In this document: piece by piece, positions 33,633 to 35,222 of the stretch
How the letters are laid out: every line of letters starts with the position of its first letter
Position numbering within the stretch: position 1 is the stretch's first letter
NCBI GenBank assembly: GCA_018646195.1
Contig: JABGVH010000157.1
Span: forward strand, 1 to 35,222
Direction of reading: 5' to 3'
DNA length: 35,222 nucleotides
From: Halobacteriovoraceae bacterium
GTDB taxonomy: Bacteria > Bdellovibrionota > Bacteriovoracia > Bacteriovoracales > Bacteriovoracaceae
The notes under the pieces: generated by a model
Databases searched by the model: none
Told to the model about the DNA's origin: nothing
The model's input: the letters and a program-made list of their open reading frames with translations, nothing else
Program-made: the position numbers and the translations under genes

Positions 33633-34460
33633 TTAGGGGTGGTCAATCAGTTTAGAGTAAACATCTCGAGTATCCTTGTCCAGTATAAGCCCTAGTATTT
33701 TAGCCAGCCTTTTCTTACTCGAGCCCTTTTCAATGATTTCCTCGGCCATACCTACCAACTTTTTAGAGGTCTTATTGGCCACTTGCGGAACCTTGTCTAT
33801 ATGAAAAGCAAGAATGAACTCCCCCTTATAGGTAATATCGTTTTCGATTTCAGAAAAATTTTTAGCAGCGAAACGATAAACACTTTGGTAGGTTTTTGTT
33901 AACTCCTTCAATATTGCTATCTGGGATTCCGGATACTTCTCTGCCAGCAGTTGGCAAGTTTGCTTGATACGCATTGGTGACTCGAAAAAGAGGTGGGTAC
34001 CGGCCACTCCCGAAATAGAATCAAAATATTCTTCTAGTCCCTGCCTAGGTAAAAATCCATAAAAATGAAATGGTTGTGGAGGTAGACCAGAGAGTTCCAG
34101 CGCTACTATTGCAGAAGATACACCAGGAATAGAATTGATCTCATGTCCTTTCTTAAGCGCTTCCCTTATCAAAGGGAAGGCCGGATCAGAAATTACAGGG
34201 CTACCTGCATCCGAAACTATAGAACAATCATGACCAGAATCTAGCTGCTCAATTAACCGACTTATTTTATCTTGTGAATGGTCATGAAAAGAAGTCAGTT
34301 GCTTCCCTTCTTTCGTTATTCCGGCCCTCTTCATGAATTGACCAAACTTGCGGGTGTCTTCGCAAAATACCCGAGATGTATCCTCGAGATGCCCTTTTGC
34401 TCGAGCACTTAAGTCATCAATATTTCCTATTGGGAGGGTGACGAGAGTTAAAACTGACAA
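33633..34460 (-). CDS. rsmI: 16S rRNA (cytidine(1402)-2'-O)-methyltransferase RsmI
   Basis: RsmI uses S-adenosylmethionine to methylate C1402 in the ribosomal decoding centre. The 275-residue tetrapyrrole-methylase fold shows LVTLPIGNIDDLSARA, VFCEDTRKFGQ, SFHDHSQD, IVSDAGSPVISDPAFPLI, SIPGVSSAIVALELSGLPPQ and HFYGFLPRQ, in the family's order. The start is a TTG at 34460 with AAGGA about 7 nt before it. It is divergent from the STAS gene, with about 100 nt between them, and is the first gene of the minus-strand run. Confidence 0.95.
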   Translation of the reverse strand: MSVLTLVTLPIGNIDDLSARAKGHLEDTSRVFCEDTRKFGQFMKRAGITKEGKQLTSFHDHSQDKISRLIEQLDSGHDCSIVSDAGSPVISDPAFPLIREALKKGHEINSIPGVSSAIVALELSGLPPQPFHFYGFLPRQGLEEYFDSISGVAGTHLFFESPMRIKQTCQLLAEKYPESQIAILKELTKTYQSVYRFAAKNFSEIENDITYKGEFILAFHIDKVPQVANKTSKKLVGMAEEIIEKGSSKKRLAKILGLILDKDTRDVYSKLIDHP

Positions 34461-34511
34461 TTTTGATTCCTTTTCGAAATACTTACCGGGTGCCCTTATT
34501 AAGTCCCAAAA

Positions 34512-34520
34512 TGATAGAAT
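34512..34520 (+). promoter_or_regulatory. extended -10 promoter candidate for the STAS gene
   Basis: TGATAGAAT matches TGnTAtAAT with one change. It would start transcription near 34527, 35 nt before the STAS ATG with its GAGGAG site. No clear -35 is visible. Confidence 0.4.
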
Positions 34521-34561
34521 ATTTGTGACTAAAGGTCTAATGCCCTAGTAGAGGAGATCCC

Positions 34562-34948
34562 ATGGCAATGAAGGCGCAACTAAGAACTGATGCAATTGGT
34601 AACATAACTATTCACATGGAAGGAGGCCTTAATTTTGAAAATAGTGGCTCCTTTAGAAAAGAGCTAGAGGATTTAACAATCACTAATCCTACTTCCGTAA
34701 TCACATTAGATATGAATAGGTTAGAGTTTGTGGGCTCATCTGGTATAGGATTTTTCGTAGACACAATTAAGGCCTTAAATGCTAAAAGAGACCAGCTAAG
34801 AATTTCAAACGTAAAATCAGAATTTTTAAAGGTATTTAAACTTTATGATTTAAACTTGATGGATGTTTTAATAGATGAATTTGAATCAGATGACACACAC
34901 GATATGTCCCAGAGGTTTGGGAACAGAAAAATGACATTTCAAAATTGA
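34562..34948 (+). CDS. STAS-domain protein, anti-sigma factor antagonist type
   Basis: A single STAS domain (128 aa) of the SpoIIAA/RsbV type, which binds and is phosphorylated by an anti-sigma kinase. The core strand-helix segment ITLDMNRLEFVGSSGIGFFV contains the expected phospho-acceptor at Ser59/Ser60 in GSSGIG, followed by RDQLRISNVKSEFLKVFKLY. A 20-residue polar tail follows the domain. The start is clear: GAGGAG 5 nt before the ATG. No kinase or sigma factor gene is adjacent in the window, so its partner is unknown; some such proteins act in partner-switching or lipid-transport systems instead. Confidence 0.87.
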   Translation: MAMKAQLRTDAIGNITIHMEGGLNFENSGSFRKELEDLTITNPTSVITLDMNRLEFVGSSGIGFFVDTIKALNAKRDQLRISNVKSEFLKVFKLYDLNLMDVLIDEFESDDTHDMSQRFGNRKMTFQN

Positions 34949-35222
34949 TATTTAACAAAATTCATATAGAAAAGAGGCCTTTCATCACGAGAGGCCTTTT
35001 TAATTAACTGACTCCCCCAAATGATTTGATGCCGCTGTTCTTCCCACAATTGAGACCAACGACCATCGTCTGGAGGGGCCCCATCATCATATTCTCCGCC
35101 GCCTTCATAATCATCTTCGTAAGGGCTCGACTCAGTATCAGGATAGTATTCATCATCTTGAGGATTTTGTGACTTATGTTTTTTGTAAGCATGTGAGCCA
35201 ACTATATAGGAGCCAAATAACA
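34939..35222 (-). CDS. acidic C-terminal tail of a gene entering from the right (partial)
   Basis: On the minus strand one frame is open from the window edge to a TGA at 34939-34941. It begins with a short hydrophobic piece (LFGSYIVGSHAYKK) and continues with an Asp/Glu/Tyr/Pro-rich stretch (DDEYYPDTESSPYEDDYEGG), then GRWSQLWEEQRHQ. This reads like a natural low-complexity tail. A second frame (35004-35201) is a Met-rich shadow of the same GAT repeats; it stops just before the terminator, which is the one point in its favour. In the chosen frame the terminator lies inside the coding sequence and the last 10 nt overlap the STAS gene. The function is unknown. Confidence 0.45.
   Translation of the reverse strand, partial: LFGSYIVGSHAYKKHKSQNPQDDEYYPDTESSPYEDDYEGGGEYDDGAPPDDGRWSQLWEEQRHQIIWGSQLIKKASRDERPLFYMNFVKYQF
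34971..35001 (+). terminator. intrinsic terminator after the STAS gene
   Basis: AAAGAGGCCT (34971-34980) pairs with AGGCCTTTTT (34992-35001), ten pairs with one G-U, around an 11-nt loop, ending in a T tract. The minus strand also reads T-rich after the stem, so it may act in both directions for the facing genes. Confidence 0.75.

Noticed and set aside
35004-35201. 65-codon Met-rich minus-strand open frame as a gene
   Set aside because: Its composition comes from repeated GAT codons read out of frame; the frame giving an acidic Asp/Glu/Tyr-rich tail is more protein-like.
1-35222. CRISPR arrays, tRNA/rRNA genes, insertion sequences, phage genes
   Set aside because: I looked for direct repeat series, cloverleaf structures and transposase or integrase motifs and saw none.

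Overview
The window is chromosomal DNA of a low-GC (roughly 37-38% by eye) Gram-negative bacterium. LptD, lipoproteins and signal peptides show an outer membrane. Gene style and order (surE-nlpD, accD-folC-lptD, HD-GYP and STAS proteins, secreted nucleases, frequent TTG/GTG starts) suggest Bdellovibrionota, perhaps the Bacteriovorax/Halobacteriovorax side. That placement is inference; there is no rRNA in the window to settle it. I saw no tRNA, rRNA, CRISPR array, insertion sequence or prophage, and no gene-free stretch longer than about 210 bases.

Layout. 1-493: 5' part of a membrane protein gene leaving the window (minus). 576-6653: the translation/transcription operon rimP-nusA-infB-rbfA-truB (minus), preceded by a hairpin with a U tract placed only 8 nt before rimP. 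6780-9118: three overlapping minus-strand genes (TPR/winged-helix regulator, exported protein, RimI-like acetyltransferase). 9338-18757: a packed plus-strand operon of seven genes in which a thrS lacking the TGS domain is followed by a Ddl-type ATP-grasp ligase, a 1017-residue aminotransferase-GNAT-pseudoaminotransferase fusion, a self-cleaving C45 acyltransferase/hydrolase, a second class III aminotransferase and both subunits of a 3-oxoacid CoA-transferase. 18754-20448: a secreted 5'-nucleotidase (minus). 20550-20739: a short intergenic region with an apparent ~80-nt small RNA carrying two CsrB-type CAGGA(U/A)G hairpin loops, a perfect palindrome and a divergent plus promoter. 20777-24341: small unknown proteins, a compact Cys-rich ferredoxin-like protein, a secreted EEP nuclease and a DEDDh exonuclease (plus). 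24338-34460: a long minus-strand run rsmI, HD-GYP, class II PDE-like metallohydrolase, accD, folC, lptD, TrpG/PabA-type amidotransferase, possible TrpF-like protein, surE, nlpD-like peptidase. 34562-34948: a STAS anti-sigma factor antagonist (plus), with a terminator, facing the acidic tail of a gene that enters from the right.

How the parts may work together. The rimP-truB block is housekeeping. The operon behind thrS looks like a small-molecule pathway: an amino-acid ligase, a lysine-6-aminotransferase-like enzyme, an acetyltransferase, an N-terminal-nucleophile amidohydrolase/acyltransferase, another transaminase and CoA activation of a 3-oxoacid. Its product or substrate is not known to me. 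The best regulatory finding is the candidate CsrA-sequestering RNA at 20550-20629, with a consensus -10, a weak -35 and a 9+9 palindrome centred about 56 nt upstream of its predicted start, an arrangement that suggests activator control. Several genes (5'-nucleotidase, secreted nuclease, 3'-5' exonuclease, SurE) act on nucleic acids or nucleotides, which would suit a predator digesting prey, although that lifestyle is inferred.
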